DNA from: Syntrophomonas sp. UBA4922 | Lineage (GTDB): Bacteria; Bacillota; Syntrophomonadia; Syntrophomonadales; Syntrophomonadaceae | Direction: 5' to 3' | NCBI GenBank assembly: GCA_002398825.1 | Contig: DHBS01000051.1 | Location: forward strand, 28,422 to 92,421 | Length of the DNA: 64,000 nt | Shown: positions 45,652 to 54,583 of the stretch, in pieces | How positions within the stretch are numbered: the stretch's first letter is position 1 | Layout: each line of letters starts with the position of its first letter | Made by a program: the position numbers and the translations under genes | Notes under the pieces: model-generated | The model's database searches: none | Seen by the model: only the letters and a program-made list of their open reading frames with translations | Told to the model about the DNA's origin: nothing

Positions 45652-46923
45652 TTATTTATTGCGCTTGTTTTGTATGATCAAAAACAATTTAGCGGCTGTC
45701 TCAGGGGGGATGGCCTGCAAACCCCGCTCATATTTGGAGAGAGTCTGCCGGCTCAGGCCTACTGCCCGGGCCAGTTCTTGCTGATGTATACCTGATTTAT
45801 GGCGGTAATCTTTGATCAGAAAAGGATATTTGCATAAGTTTTCGGCTGATTTTGGCGTGGGAAAAGTGCCGATATTACCACTGTTCTGAACTGAAATGCC
45901 CGGCTGTATTTGCCACAGGCTTTCTGACAATTGCACTGAAATGGGGGTGTCCAACCAGGTCTTAAAATAGCCTTTGGTCCGCGTTGCAGGCTCCAGCTCC
46001 GATACTGCCTGCAATGCGCCGCATTGCATTAAACGGTCGTGGGCTTTGATGAAGCTGTCAATGGTATGGCCGGGATTGCGCTGGTTGACCAGGGAGCCGC
46101 AAAACTGCAGGATTCTCCTCGGGGTGGCCCGGGGCAGTTTGCCTCTCTTGCCGGCGATACTGCCTATAATAGTCCAGTAGGAGCCGATTTTCTTGGTGTT
46201 TGCGTCATGATAGGGGCTAAGTTGAAGTATCGAACGATGGAAATAGCCGATCCAGCGCACTGAGTCCCGGTTGAGAAAGTAGCCCAAGGCCTGACCGCAT
46301 CGAACCCCAAACTCGATCCAGCGCCGCGAGCCCTGGCGGTGTTCCACATCAACAATATCCAGCAGGCGGTCCGCGTTTTGTCCGCCAAATACCATGGTAT
46401 TGCCGCGTTTATAATCCTTCCAGGTCATGCTCAGCCGCAAATCGGCAATATACGAGACATGTTTCCTCAAGTCTTCCATGAGGGTGCTTTTGCGCCCGTT
46501 GCGAAGGTTTACCCCGCGCTTGCCGGCAATGTCTTCTAGAGATATCCAGGCAATATCTTTGCCGGGGTTGTGAAGCCGGGCGATTTCGGACAGGAGAATG
46601 ATGAACACATCGCCGGTCTCAACAGATAAGCCGGACACGTTTTTTCTCAACTGCTGCGCAATTATAAAACCGGGTCTGGCCAGGCGTGGACTCATAAAGA
46701 TCTTGCCATAATCAATTGCCCTGATGCCGGGAGGCATTTCGTAAAAAATGTAAATGCGTCCGTCCTTGGCTTCATAACTGAAGAGCGGGGAGCCGTAAAG
46801 GCCCGTGCCCCATAAGCCGCCGGGACCTGAGTAAAGGGAGCGCAATGCGGCCTGAACCAGGGGATTGATGGGGATGGCCAGGGCTTGCGAGTCCGGCGCC
46901 CCTTTGGAGACGATTCTGTCCAA
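45652..46923 (-). CDS. Replication-initiator-like protein with C-terminal XRE helix-turn-helix
   Basis: I do not know a named family for this protein of about 423 residues. The last 60 residues form a clear XRE helix-turn-helix (HQQELARAVGLSRQTLSKYERGLQAIPPE). The middle (DVFIILLSEIARLHNPGKD...WISLEDIAGKRG and then LRKHVSYIADLRLSM) looks like the winged-helix replication initiators of clostridial plasmids and integrative elements. It could also be a large transcription regulator. TTG at 46923 has GAGGAGG at nine bases; an in-frame TTG at 46941 lies inside that site. A pair of iteron-like repeats lies upstream. Confidence 0.6.
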   Translation of the reverse strand: MDRIVSKGAPDSQALAIPINPLVQAALRSLYSGPGGLWGTGLYGSPLFSYEAKDGRIYIFYEMPPGIRAIDYGKIFMSPRLARPGFIIAQQLRKNVSGLSVETGDVFIILLSEIARLHNPGKDIAWISLEDIAGKRGVNLRNGRKSTLMEDLRKHVSYIADLRLSMTWKDYKRGNTMVFGGQNADRLLDIVDVEHRQGSRRWIEFGVRCGQALGYFLNRDSVRWIGYFHRSILQLSPYHDANTKKIGSYWTIIGSIAGKRGKLPRATPRRILQFCGSLVNQRNPGHTIDSFIKAHDRLMQCGALQAVSELEPATRTKGYFKTWLDTPISVQLSESLWQIQPGISVQNSGNIGTFPTPKSAENLCKYPFLIKDYRHKSGIHQQELARAVGLSRQTLSKYERGLQAIPPETAAKLFLIIQNKRNK

Positions 46924-46970
46924 TCCAAGCTGCCTCCTCAAAGAAAATAGTTTATCTCTGATTCTATTTT

Positions 46971-46986
46971 ACATGCTTTGACATGC
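46971..46986. repeat. Two iteron-like direct repeats upstream of the Rep-like gene
   Basis: ACATGC occurs at 46971-46976 and 46981-46986, ten bases (one helical turn) apart, with a related ACATGT at 47041. Each is a possible half-site for the XRE domain. Only two clear copies exist, so it is an operator candidate rather than a proven origin. Confidence 0.35.
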
Positions 46987-47157
46987 CGTTTTAGGTCCGA
47001 AATCCCGGTTATCATTCACTTTTCTTCAACCAGGGCTTTAACATGTTTGCATCATAAGTGCAAAAACCTGTAGCAAGCGGGAACGGTGCGGCGTCCAGTT
47101 CTATTTTGCCGCATATGGACATAACCCTTTTACAAAAAGCGTTGAGGGGGATGTCCC

Positions 47158-47748
47158 GTGCTCAATCTGATCTGGTTGTTTCTGCTGGTCTCCGGCATTT
47201 TGGTCGCTGCCTGGCACGGCAACATTGAGGTGGTCACCTCAGCGGCCTTGCAGGCTGCTCGTGATGCGGTTGAGGTGTGCCTAAACCTGGTGGGGATTAT
47301 GGCCCTGTGGCTGGGTATTATGAAAATCGCCGAGTCCGGAGGCCTGGTCAACGCCCTGGCCCGATTGCTCAGGCCTTTGATGGTGTGGCTGTTTCCCAGC
47401 GTGCCGCCTGACCACCCTGCCATGGGAGCCATTATTTTGAACCTCAGCGCCAATGTGCTGGGGCTGGGCAATGCCGCTACTCCTTTCGGAATGAAAGCCA
47501 TGCAGCACTTGGACCAGATTAATCCCCGGCCCGGGGTGGCCTCGGAGGCTATGTGCACCTTTCTGGCCATGAACACTTCCTGCATCACTCTCTTGCCGGC
47601 TACCATTATCGGGGTCAGGGCGTCTTTTAACTCGGCCAATCCCACTGAGATCGTAGGCCCCTGTATTCTGGCCACCGCCTCCGCCATGGTAGTAGGCATG
47701 AGCGTGGATTACTGGTTCCGGCGCCGCAATCGACGCCGCAGGAGATAG
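47158..47748 (+). CDS. spmA: Spore maturation protein A
   Basis: SpmA and SpmB are nucleoside-recognition/Gate-type membrane proteins needed to dehydrate the spore core. The 196-residue protein has LWLGIMKIAESGGLVNALARLLRPL, LGLGNAATPFGMKAMQ and MNTSCITLLPATIIGVR, all typical of SpmA. The GTG start follows GAGGGGGATG. spmB begins four bases after its stop. Confidence 0.94.
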   Translation: MLNLIWLFLLVSGILVAAWHGNIEVVTSAALQAARDAVEVCLNLVGIMALWLGIMKIAESGGLVNALARLLRPLMVWLFPSVPPDHPAMGAIILNLSANVLGLGNAATPFGMKAMQHLDQINPRPGVASEAMCTFLAMNTSCITLLPATIIGVRASFNSANPTEIVGPCILATASAMVVGMSVDYWFRRRNRRRRR

Positions 47749-47752
47749 GGCC

Positions 47753-48289
47753 ATGCTGGTTAATGTGTTAAACGTCATTTCGCAATGGGCTATCCCTCTG
47801 CTCTTGCTCATCATTCCGCTTTATGGCTTCATCAAAAAAGTGCCTGTTTATGAAAAGTTTGTGGAAGGCGCTGAGGAGGGCTTTCGAACCGCTGTAAGAA
47901 TCATCCCATTTCTGGTGGGGATGATGGTGGCTATTTCAGTCTTTCGCGCTTCCGGAGCCATGATGGTTTTAGGCAGCCTCTTAAAACCAATCACCGATTT
48001 GATCGCCGCCCCGGCTGAAATCATGCCTCTGGCTATTATGCGCCCGCTGTCCGGGAGCGCAGTTCTGGGCATGGCCGCCGAATTGATGAAGTTTCACGGG
48101 CCGGACTCATTTATAGGACGGCTGGCTTCAATTATGCAGGGCACCACCGATACCACCTTTTTTGTGCTCACGGTTTACTTTGGCTCCATCGGCGTCACCC
48201 GCTATCGCTATTCGGTTGTTTCCGGTCTGAGCGCGGATATAACCGGATTCCTGGTCTCTTTGTATTTATGCCACCGGCTATTTGGATAA
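47753..48289 (+). CDS. spmB: Spore maturation protein B
   Basis: This 178-residue membrane protein has KKVPVYEKFVEGAEEGF, LVGMMVAISVFRASGAM and the GTTDTTFFVLTVYFGSIGVTR segment of SpmB. It pairs with spmA upstream, as in Bacillus and Clostridium. The ATG has GGAGATAGGG upstream. Confidence 0.94.
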   Translation: MLVNVLNVISQWAIPLLLLIIPLYGFIKKVPVYEKFVEGAEEGFRTAVRIIPFLVGMMVAISVFRASGAMMVLGSLLKPITDLIAAPAEIMPLAIMRPLSGSAVLGMAAELMKFHGPDSFIGRLASIMQGTTDTTFFVLTVYFGSIGVTRYRYSVVSGLSADITGFLVSLYLCHRLFG

Positions 48290-48452
48290 ACTAACAGCGC
48301 AAGGCATAGTGATAAATGGCCCTATACCCTAAAATCGCAGGGTCAGGGATTGGGCAAATTTATCATTATGCCTCAGATGAAGCATGGTTTCTGTCCCGAA
48401 TTATGGTAGAATCAAACATGACATTGCGAAAATTGTAACAGGAGGGACCGCC

Positions 48453-50120
48453 ATGAAAAGTGACATCGAAATCGCGCAGGAGACCCATATGAAGCCGATA
48501 ACAGATGTTGCAGCGTCATTGGGATTAACTGATGATGACATCGAGCTTTACGGCAAGTACAAAGCCAAAGTCGCCTTGCCGGTTTGGGAGCGCATCAAAG
48601 ACCGGCCGTCAGGCAAACTGGTATTGGTAACCGCCATCACCCCCACCCCGGCCGGAGAAGGCAAAACCACTACTACGGTAGGTCTGGGACAGGCTTTGAA
48701 TAGAGTGGGCAAAAAGGCCGTCATCGGGCTGCGAGAGCCCTCACTGGGGCCGAGCTTCGGCATCAAGGGCGGCGCGGCCGGAGGAGGATACAGCCAGGTG
48801 GTCCCCATGGAAGACATCAACCTGCATTTTACCGGAGACATCCATGCCGTAACCACCGCCCACAATCTGCTGGCAGCTATGCTGGACAACCACCTTCATC
48901 AGGGCAACAGCCTGGGCATTGATCCCCGCCAGGTGGTCTTGCGCCGGGCCATGGATTTGAATGAACGGGCCTTGCGCAACATAGTGCTGGGACTGGGCGG
49001 TAAGATCAACGGCGTGCCCCGGGAATCTGGTTTTGATATCAGCGTGGCCTCAGAAGTGATGGCAGCTTTATGTTTGGCCACCGACCTCATGGATCTGAAA
49101 GAACGTTTCAAACGCATCGTAGTTGCCTATACATATGACGGCCAGCCGGTTACCGCCAACGACCTCAAAGCGGCCGGCTCCATGACCCTCTTGATGAAAG
49201 ATGCCATCAAGCCGAACCTGGTACAGACCCTGGAAGGCACCCCGGCCTTTATACATGGCGGGCCGTTTGCCAACATCGCCCACGGCGCCAACAGCATCAT
49301 CGCCACCCGCATGGGGATGAAACTGGGCGACTATATGGTTACTGAGGCCGGTTTCGGGGCTGATTTGGGGGCGGAGAAATTCTTCGACATCGTGTGCCGA
49401 TACGGTGAGATGAAGCCAGACGCGGTAGTAGTGGTGGCGTCGGTGAGGGCTTTGAAAAACCACGGCGGAGTTGGCAAAGAACAGCTGTCCCGCCCCAACT
49501 TGCAGGCGGTGGAAACGGGCTTTGCCAATCTGGAAAAACAACTGGAGAACATCAAAAAATTCGGGGTACCGCCGGTAGTGGCTTTAAACGAATTCCCCAC
49601 CGATACTGCGGAAGAAACCGCATACATTGTCAGCCGCTGCCAGGGAATGGGCGTAGAGGTTGCACTGTCCCGGGTCTGGGCCGAGGGCGGCGCCGGTGGT
49701 GAAGAACTGGCCCACAAAGTGATCAGGGCTGCCGAAGGGCCGAGTGATTTTCGCTTTTTATATCCGCTGCAGCTTGCGGTGAAGGAAAAAATAGCAGCAA
49801 TTTGCCAGGAGATTTACGGTGCGGATGGGGTGACCTACAGCAGCGAAGCCAATCGGGTCATCGCCACCCTGGAGAATCTTGGTTATGGGTTATTGCCCAT
49901 CTGCATTGCCAAAACCCAATATTCACTGTCAGATAACCCGGACTTAAAGGGGAGGCCGCAGGGCTTCAGGGTAAATGTGCGTGAGGTGCGGCTGTCGGCC
50001 GGAGCGGGCTTTATTGTCGCCATAGCCGGAAATATTATGACCATGCCCGGCCTGGGCAAAACCCCGGCTGCGGAAAACATAGACATTAAGGAAAACGGTG
50101 AAATCGTAGGGCTCTTTTAA
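48453..50120 (+). CDS. fhs: Formate-tetrahydrofolate ligase
   Basis: Fhs makes 10-formyl-THF from formate, THF and ATP. The P-loop [16 protein letters not shown] (near residue 65), [34 protein letters not shown] and the [14 protein letters not shown] block are intact. The 555-residue length is normal. The ATG at 48453 follows AGGAGGG; the longer GTG frame has no support. A possible extended -10 (TGGTAGAAT) lies near 48404-48412. In acetogens and syntrophs the enzyme serves the methyl branch of the Wood-Ljungdahl pathway or runs in reverse. Confidence 0.96.
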   Translation: MKSDIEIAQETHMKPITDVAASLGLTDDDIELYGKYKAKVALPVWERIKDRPSGKLVLVTAITPTPAGEGKTTTTVGLGQALNRVGKKAVIGLREPSLGPSFGIKGGAAGGGYSQVVPMEDINLHFTGDIHAVTTAHNLLAAMLDNHLHQGNSLGIDPRQVVLRRAMDLNERALRNIVLGLGGKINGVPRESGFDISVASEVMAALCLATDLMDLKERFKRIVVAYTYDGQPVTANDLKAAGSMTLLMKDAIKPNLVQTLEGTPAFIHGGPFANIAHGANSIIATRMGMKLGDYMVTEAGFGADLGAEKFFDIVCRYGEMKPDAVVVVASVRALKNHGGVGKEQLSRPNLQAVETGFANLEKQLENIKKFGVPPVVALNEFPTDTAEETAYIVSRCQGMGVEVALSRVWAEGGAGGEELAHKVIRAAEGPSDFRFLYPLQLAVKEKIAAICQEIYGADGVTYSSEANRVIATLENLGYGLLPICIAKTQYSLSDNPDLKGRPQGFRVNVREVRLSAGAGFIVAIAGNIMTMPGLGKTPAAENIDIKENGEIVGLF

Positions 50121-50127
50121 ATTCTTG

Positions 50128-50287
50128 CGGGGACGGCAGGCTGTGTAAAAATTTCGAAATTGAAAACCTGATTCTCGAAAGTGGGATGCGGGCGGGATAT
50201 ACAGTCAATAAACTAGCCTCCGTCCCCAATAACGGCTAAAAATCAGCTATAAGTGGGGCGGCTGAAAACCGCAAAATAGTTTTCACA
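50128..50287 (-). repeat. Dispersed intergenic element, copy A (about 160 bp)
   Basis: On the minus strand this stretch matches 59639-59799 along its whole length. Identical blocks include TGTGAAAACTAT, CGCCCCACTTA, GGAGGCTAGT, TTGAC and CCTGCCGTCCCCG. Two hairpins are kept: TGAAAAC/GTTTTCA, and GCT-GATTTTT-AGC where copy B has GCC-GATTTTT-GGC. It fills the gap between fhs and folE and has no reading frame. It is either a structured RNA or a small non-autonomous repeat. Confidence 0.8.
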
Positions 50288-50312
50288 CAAGCCGCATAGG
50301 AGGGTCTGAATA

Positions 50313-50888
50313 GTGGAACGTAGACCGATAGATAAGGAAAAAATCGAGCAAGCGGTATTGATGATTCTGGAGGCGATGGGAGAAAACCCGCAGCGGGAAG
50401 GCCTGCTGGATACGCCTAAAAGAGTGGCCCGCATGTACGAAGAGATCTTTGCCGGCTGTGACCAGGACCCGCGCGAGTTTCTGCAGGTGTCTTTTACTGA
50501 ATATCATGATGAATTAGTCCTGGTCAAAGACATCCCCCTTTATTCCATGTGTGAGCATCATCTTCTGCCCTTTTACGGCAAAGCGCATGTAGCTTACATT
50601 CCCAAGGGAGGCCGCGTGGTGGGGATCAGCAAGCTGGCCCGGGTGGCGGATGCCTACGCCCGGCGTCCCCAGTTGCAGGAACGGCTGACCTCGCAGATCG
50701 CCGACTGTATTTATGAAACCGTCAAACCCTTCGGAGTAGCTGTGGTGATACAGGCCGAGCATATGTGCATGACCATGCGCGGAGTGCGCAAGCCCGGGGC
50801 TTTAACTGTCACTTCAGCAGTGCGGGGGCTTTTCGAGACCCGCGCCCAAACCCGCAACGAGCTGCTGTCCCTGATTCTAAACGATTAG
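50313..50888 (+). CDS. folE: GTP cyclohydrolase I (FolE1)
   Basis: FolE converts GTP to dihydroneopterin triphosphate, the first step of folate synthesis. Zinc ligands lie in [10 protein letters not shown] (Cys and His) and [11 protein letters not shown] (Cys). [12 protein letters not shown] is the conserved substrate segment. Length (191) is normal. The GTG start follows AGGAGGGT. Element copy A lies directly upstream. Confidence 0.96.
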   Translation: MERRPIDKEKIEQAVLMILEAMGENPQREGLLDTPKRVARMYEEIFAGCDQDPREFLQVSFTEYHDELVLVKDIPLYSMCEHHLLPFYGKAHVAYIPKGGRVVGISKLARVADAYARRPQLQERLTSQIADCIYETVKPFGVAVVIQAEHMCMTMRGVRKPGALTVTSAVRGLFETRAQTRNELLSLILND

Positions 50889-50978
50889 TGACCGGTGGGA
50901 CTGAACAGGGGAATGCTTCTCCTGTTCAGTCCGGTTGCTGTGGCGGCAATAGGGGAAGGCCCTTTTTGGCCACGCTTC

Positions 50979-52571
50979 TTACATCCTCACAAACTGGGAC
51001 TGATTGCTTTTGAAGATATCCCAGAACAATGCCTGACCTTTAGGATTGGCGGTCACCAGTGAGGGCAGGGAGAATGTTTTTAAGGCTTCGCCTACCGACA
51101 GGGTTCCTTCCGCAGAGTCCTTGCGCCCGGTAAAAGGCAGTTCATCAGGACTGCGCCGGCATTGCGAGTTCAAATTGATGCGGGCCACCATATTGGCCAG
51201 TACATCGATAAAGCGGGCACAGCTTTGCGGGTTTTGGCTGAAAATGCTGGCCTGCTGGCCGTATTTGCTGTGCCGCATGTAATCTACGAGCTCGCTCTGG
51301 CCGGTAAAAACCCCAATCGGCAAAACCGGCCCGAACTGCTCCACCTGTGCGATTTTCATTTCCAGATTTACGGGGAAAAGAATGGTCGGATACCATAAGG
51401 TCCCCGGGCCCAACCCGCTGCGCTGATTGCTCACCCGGGCGCCTAGGGAGACTGCGTCGTCCAGCAGTTCCTGCAGCCATTCCGCCCGGTCCTTCCCGGG
51501 CAGCGGGGTGATTACCACTCCATCCTCCCAGGGCATGCCGCATACCAGCCTGTCCGCTTTCTCACTGATAATCTCCACAAACCGCTCCACAACATCCTGG
51601 TGCACCAACACCTGTTTGATGGCGGTGCAGCGCTGTCCGTTGTACTCCATAGCCCCGTCCAAACACTCCTGCGCGGCCAGCTCAAGGTCAGCATCCGCAA
51701 AAACAAAAGCCGGATTTTTGGCTTCCAGGCCCAAAACCGTAGTCAGGCGATTAGGGCGGGGATGCAGTGAAACCAGGTGATTGGCCACCGCGGCGGAGCC
51801 GATAAAGGCCAGGATTTCAACATCTCCCCGGGACATGAGCGGGTCTATGATGCTCTCGCCCTCGCCGTAGATAACATTGACCACTCCCGGAGGGAAAGCC
51901 GCCGCAAAAGCGTCTGACAGCATCATACTGCATAAACAGCCGTAGCGGGGCGGCTTTATCACCACCGCATTGCCCATCAGCAGAGCGGGGATGACCATAG
52001 CAAAGGTTTCATTTAAGGGATAATTGAAGGGCCCCAGGCATAAAGCCACCCCCAGCGGGGTTCTGCGCAAAACGGAAACATAAGCGCCGCTGCGGCTGAT
52101 GCGCGCTGATGAATTGAGGTTGCTCTCCAGATATGCGATGGAGTCTTCAATGTACTTAATGGTACGTTCAAACTCGTCCCGGCAGGCTGAATAGGGTTTA
52201 GCGATTTCCCACATCTCCATGCGAACAAAAGGCTCCTCCAATTCACGCAGCATCTCCAGGAAGCACTCCAGGGCCGAGATGCGCTGGGATGCAGTCATCA
52301 AGGGCCAGCGCCCGGCGCCGTCCCGATAGGCGATTCTGGCGGAGCTCAAAGCCCTTATTGCCTCTTCCGGGCCGAGCTGCGCAACCGCTCCCAGATAAAC
52401 CCCGTCTTGATCTTTTAAAGAGCTCTTTCCGATAGGGGAATAAACCGGTGCATTAGGCCCTTTCCAGGTCAGGACCTGGCCTCCGATCAGGTAATCCAAA
52501 CCATCATTTACCGGGGTGATACGGCAGTAATCAGGCACTGACCGCATGTCGAAATCAGTCATTATTGTCAT
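50979..52571 (-). CDS. gapN: NADP-dependent (non-phosphorylating) glyceraldehyde-3-phosphate dehydrogenase type aldehyde dehydrogenase
   Basis: This 530-residue aldehyde dehydrogenase has LGPFNYPLNETFAMVIPALL, the catalytic Glu in VLGLEAKNPAFV and the nucleophile in YNGQRCTAIKQ. The end, INLNSQCRRSPDELPFTGRKDSAEGTLSV, is typical of GapN. GapN oxidizes glyceraldehyde 3-phosphate straight to 3-phosphoglycerate with NADPH formation and no ATP. Other substrates in this subfamily are possible. The ATG at 52571 has GAGGTG at six bases; the frame reaches further upstream without a ribosome site. Confidence 0.85.
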   Translation of the reverse strand: MTIMTDFDMRSVPDYCRITPVNDGLDYLIGGQVLTWKGPNAPVYSPIGKSSLKDQDGVYLGAVAQLGPEEAIRALSSARIAYRDGAGRWPLMTASQRISALECFLEMLRELEEPFVRMEMWEIAKPYSACRDEFERTIKYIEDSIAYLESNLNSSARISRSGAYVSVLRRTPLGVALCLGPFNYPLNETFAMVIPALLMGNAVVIKPPRYGCLCSMMLSDAFAAAFPPGVVNVIYGEGESIIDPLMSRGDVEILAFIGSAAVANHLVSLHPRPNRLTTVLGLEAKNPAFVFADADLELAAQECLDGAMEYNGQRCTAIKQVLVHQDVVERFVEIISEKADRLVCGMPWEDGVVITPLPGKDRAEWLQELLDDAVSLGARVSNQRSGLGPGTLWYPTILFPVNLEMKIAQVEQFGPVLPIGVFTGQSELVDYMRHSKYGQQASIFSQNPQSCARFIDVLANMVARINLNSQCRRSPDELPFTGRKDSAEGTLSVGEALKTFSLPSLVTANPKGQALFWDIFKSNQSQFVRM

Positions 52572-52840
52572 CGAAACACCTCGAAAAATAAAAAATTTTG
52601 TAATACAACATTGGGGGAAATATTTCAAACCGCATTTTAATAAGGAATCATAAGTAATCATATCTGCGGACGAGTTATAATGATATAAATTTAATAATTT
52701 GGAGAAATTCCATAAAATTTGCTTCAAATTGACAAAGACAAGCTTCCTCAGGCTTTTATTATTTTGCCCCTATCAGTTATCTTTATATAAGTGGCCTGTT
52801 ACAGTTCAGGCCTTCAATTTAGGGGAAAGGAGGAATGTGA

Positions 52841-53284
52841 ATGGATTACAAGGGTATTATTGCCAAGTACAAGGATGTACCGGGGGGAATCATCGAAGCT
52901 TTCCATGCTGTACAAAAACAATTCAACTATTTGCCCGAAGAGGCCATTGTTGAAGCAGCCAAGATCTTCAACGTGCCAGTAGCTGAAGCGTATGGAGTAG
53001 CAACTTTTTACTCTTATCTTTCAGTTGAACCCAGAGGAAAAAATGTGATACGTATTTGTGAAAGTGCTCCCTGTCACATAGCGGGAGCAGATGAAGTGGT
53101 AGCGGCTTTGGAAAGAGAACTTGGCATCATGATGGGTGAAACCACGGATGATGGCAAGTTTACCTTAGAGTATACCGAGTGCGTAGGACAATGCCAGGCC
53201 ACTCCTGTAATTACTGTCAACGGCAAGCCTTATGCAGGCGTATCTCCGGCTCAGATTGCGGCAATTCTGGCGGAATATAGATAG
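52841..53284 (+). CDS. hydC: [FeFe]-hydrogenase subunit HydC (NuoE-like)
   Basis: The 147-residue protein is a NuoE-type thioredoxin-fold subunit binding one [2Fe-2S] cluster through CESAPC near residue 78 and CVGQC near 122. In NADH-linked hydrogenases it relays electrons to or from the NuoF-like flavoprotein encoded next. The ATG follows AAAGGAGGAATG. The 269-bp gap upstream holds the operon promoter; I could not place it convincingly. Confidence 0.92.
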   Translation: MDYKGIIAKYKDVPGGIIEAFHAVQKQFNYLPEEAIVEAAKIFNVPVAEAYGVATFYSYLSVEPRGKNVIRICESAPCHIAGADEVVAALERELGIMMGETTDDGKFTLEYTECVGQCQATPVITVNGKPYAGVSPAQIAAILAEYR

Positions 53285-53337
53285 AATCGCCTCCGCCATT
53301 CATGATTAATAACAAACCTCAGAAAGGAGGTCGTACG

Positions 53338-54561
53338 ATGGCCGAAGAACTGCGCATCGTATTGCGTAACTACGGCAAGATCGACCCGCTCAATATAGAC
53401 TCCTATATTGCTCAGGGTGGATATAAGGCCCTGGAGAAGGCCCGCGGCACGGATCAGAAAGGCTTAATCGATGAGGTAAAGAAATCTGGTTTAAGGGGCC
53501 GTGGAGGTGCCGGATTTAACTGTGGTCAGAAGTGGTGGTTCGCCTATATGGCACAAGCGGATCAGAAATATGTGGTATGCAATGCTGATGAAGGTGAACC
53601 CGGAACTTACAAAGACCGGTTAATCATGCAGAATGATCCCCAGTCTCTCCTCGAAGGAATGGCCATTTGCGCCTATGCCATCGGAGCCGACAAAGGCTAT
53701 ATTTATTGCCGGGGCGAATATCCTTATGTAGTGGATGTTCTCAACCAGGCCATTGCTCAGGCTAAAGATAAAGGCGTCCTGGGCGATTTTGACATTGAAG
53801 TGAGAATGGGCGCCGGAGCCTATGTATGCGGCGAAGAGACTGCCTTGATCGAATCCATCGAGGGCAGCAGGGGCGAGCCTCGTTTTAAACCGCCTTTCCC
53901 GCCGGCACAGGGCTTGTGGCAGAAACCCACCATCGTCAATAATGTTGAAACCTTTGCCAATATCCCGGTAATCGTGGATAAAGGGGCCGAATGGTTTGCC
54001 GCCATAGGAGCGCCTGATTATCCCGGAACCAAAGTGTTCACTTTAACCGGCGACATCAACAACAAAACCTTCTTCGAAGTACCCACCAACACGACTATCA
54101 GAGAAATCGTTTACAAGCTGGGGGGGGGAATCCCCGGCGACAGAAAATTCAAAGCGGTCCAAATCGGGGGGACCTCAGGGGCATTTATTCCCGAGGCTGA
54201 TCTGGACACGCCGGTGGCTTTTGATGCCATGGCCGCGGTTGGCGCGACCCTGGGTTCTGGTGCGGTATTCGTTCTGGATGACAGTCGCGACATAGTGGAT
54301 GTGGTTACCCGGATTGCCGGATTCTTTGAACATGAGTCCTGTGGGAAGTGCGCCCCGTGCAGAGAAGGCACCATGCGCACTGCGGAATTGATGGAAAAGA
54401 TCGAAGCGGGCGAAGGATCGATTGATGACGTTGCTTTGCTGGAAAAGATAGGCCGGGTTATGTCGTACTCCTGCCTGTGCGGGCTGGGACAAGCGGCGCC
54501 AACACCGGTATTGAGCACTATCAGGCATTTCAAAGCCGACTATAATGCCAAATTATTGTAG
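53338..54561 (+). CDS. hydB: [FeFe]-hydrogenase subunit HydB (NuoF-like, short form)
   Basis: HydB binds FMN, NADH and a [4Fe-4S] cluster. The 407-residue protein has GLRGRGGAGF with GQKW (NADH site), NADEGEPGTYKDR, GAGAYVCGEETAL (FMN site) and ESCGKCAPCREGT with a later Cys in SYSCLCGLG. It lacks both the N-terminal thioredoxin-like domain and the C-terminal two-cluster ferredoxin domain of bifurcating HydB proteins. This fits the Syntrophomonas wolfei type, reported to run on NADH without ferredoxin. ATG at 53338 follows AAAGGAGGT. Confidence 0.92.
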   Translation: MAEELRIVLRNYGKIDPLNIDSYIAQGGYKALEKARGTDQKGLIDEVKKSGLRGRGGAGFNCGQKWWFAYMAQADQKYVVCNADEGEPGTYKDRLIMQNDPQSLLEGMAICAYAIGADKGYIYCRGEYPYVVDVLNQAIAQAKDKGVLGDFDIEVRMGAGAYVCGEETALIESIEGSRGEPRFKPPFPPAQGLWQKPTIVNNVETFANIPVIVDKGAEWFAAIGAPDYPGTKVFTLTGDINNKTFFEVPTNTTIREIVYKLGGGIPGDRKFKAVQIGGTSGAFIPEADLDTPVAFDAMAAVGATLGSGAVFVLDDSRDIVDVVTRIAGFFEHESCGKCAPCREGTMRTAELMEKIEAGEGSIDDVALLEKIGRVMSYSCLCGLGQAAPTPVLSTIRHFKADYNAKLL

Positions 54562-54583
54562 GGGAGCAAAGGAGGGAAACTAA

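Noticed and set aside
46971..46986. Plasmid replication origin
   Set aside because: Only two clear repeats are present, with no AT-rich unwinding region or DnaA boxes, so an operator is the more cautious reading.
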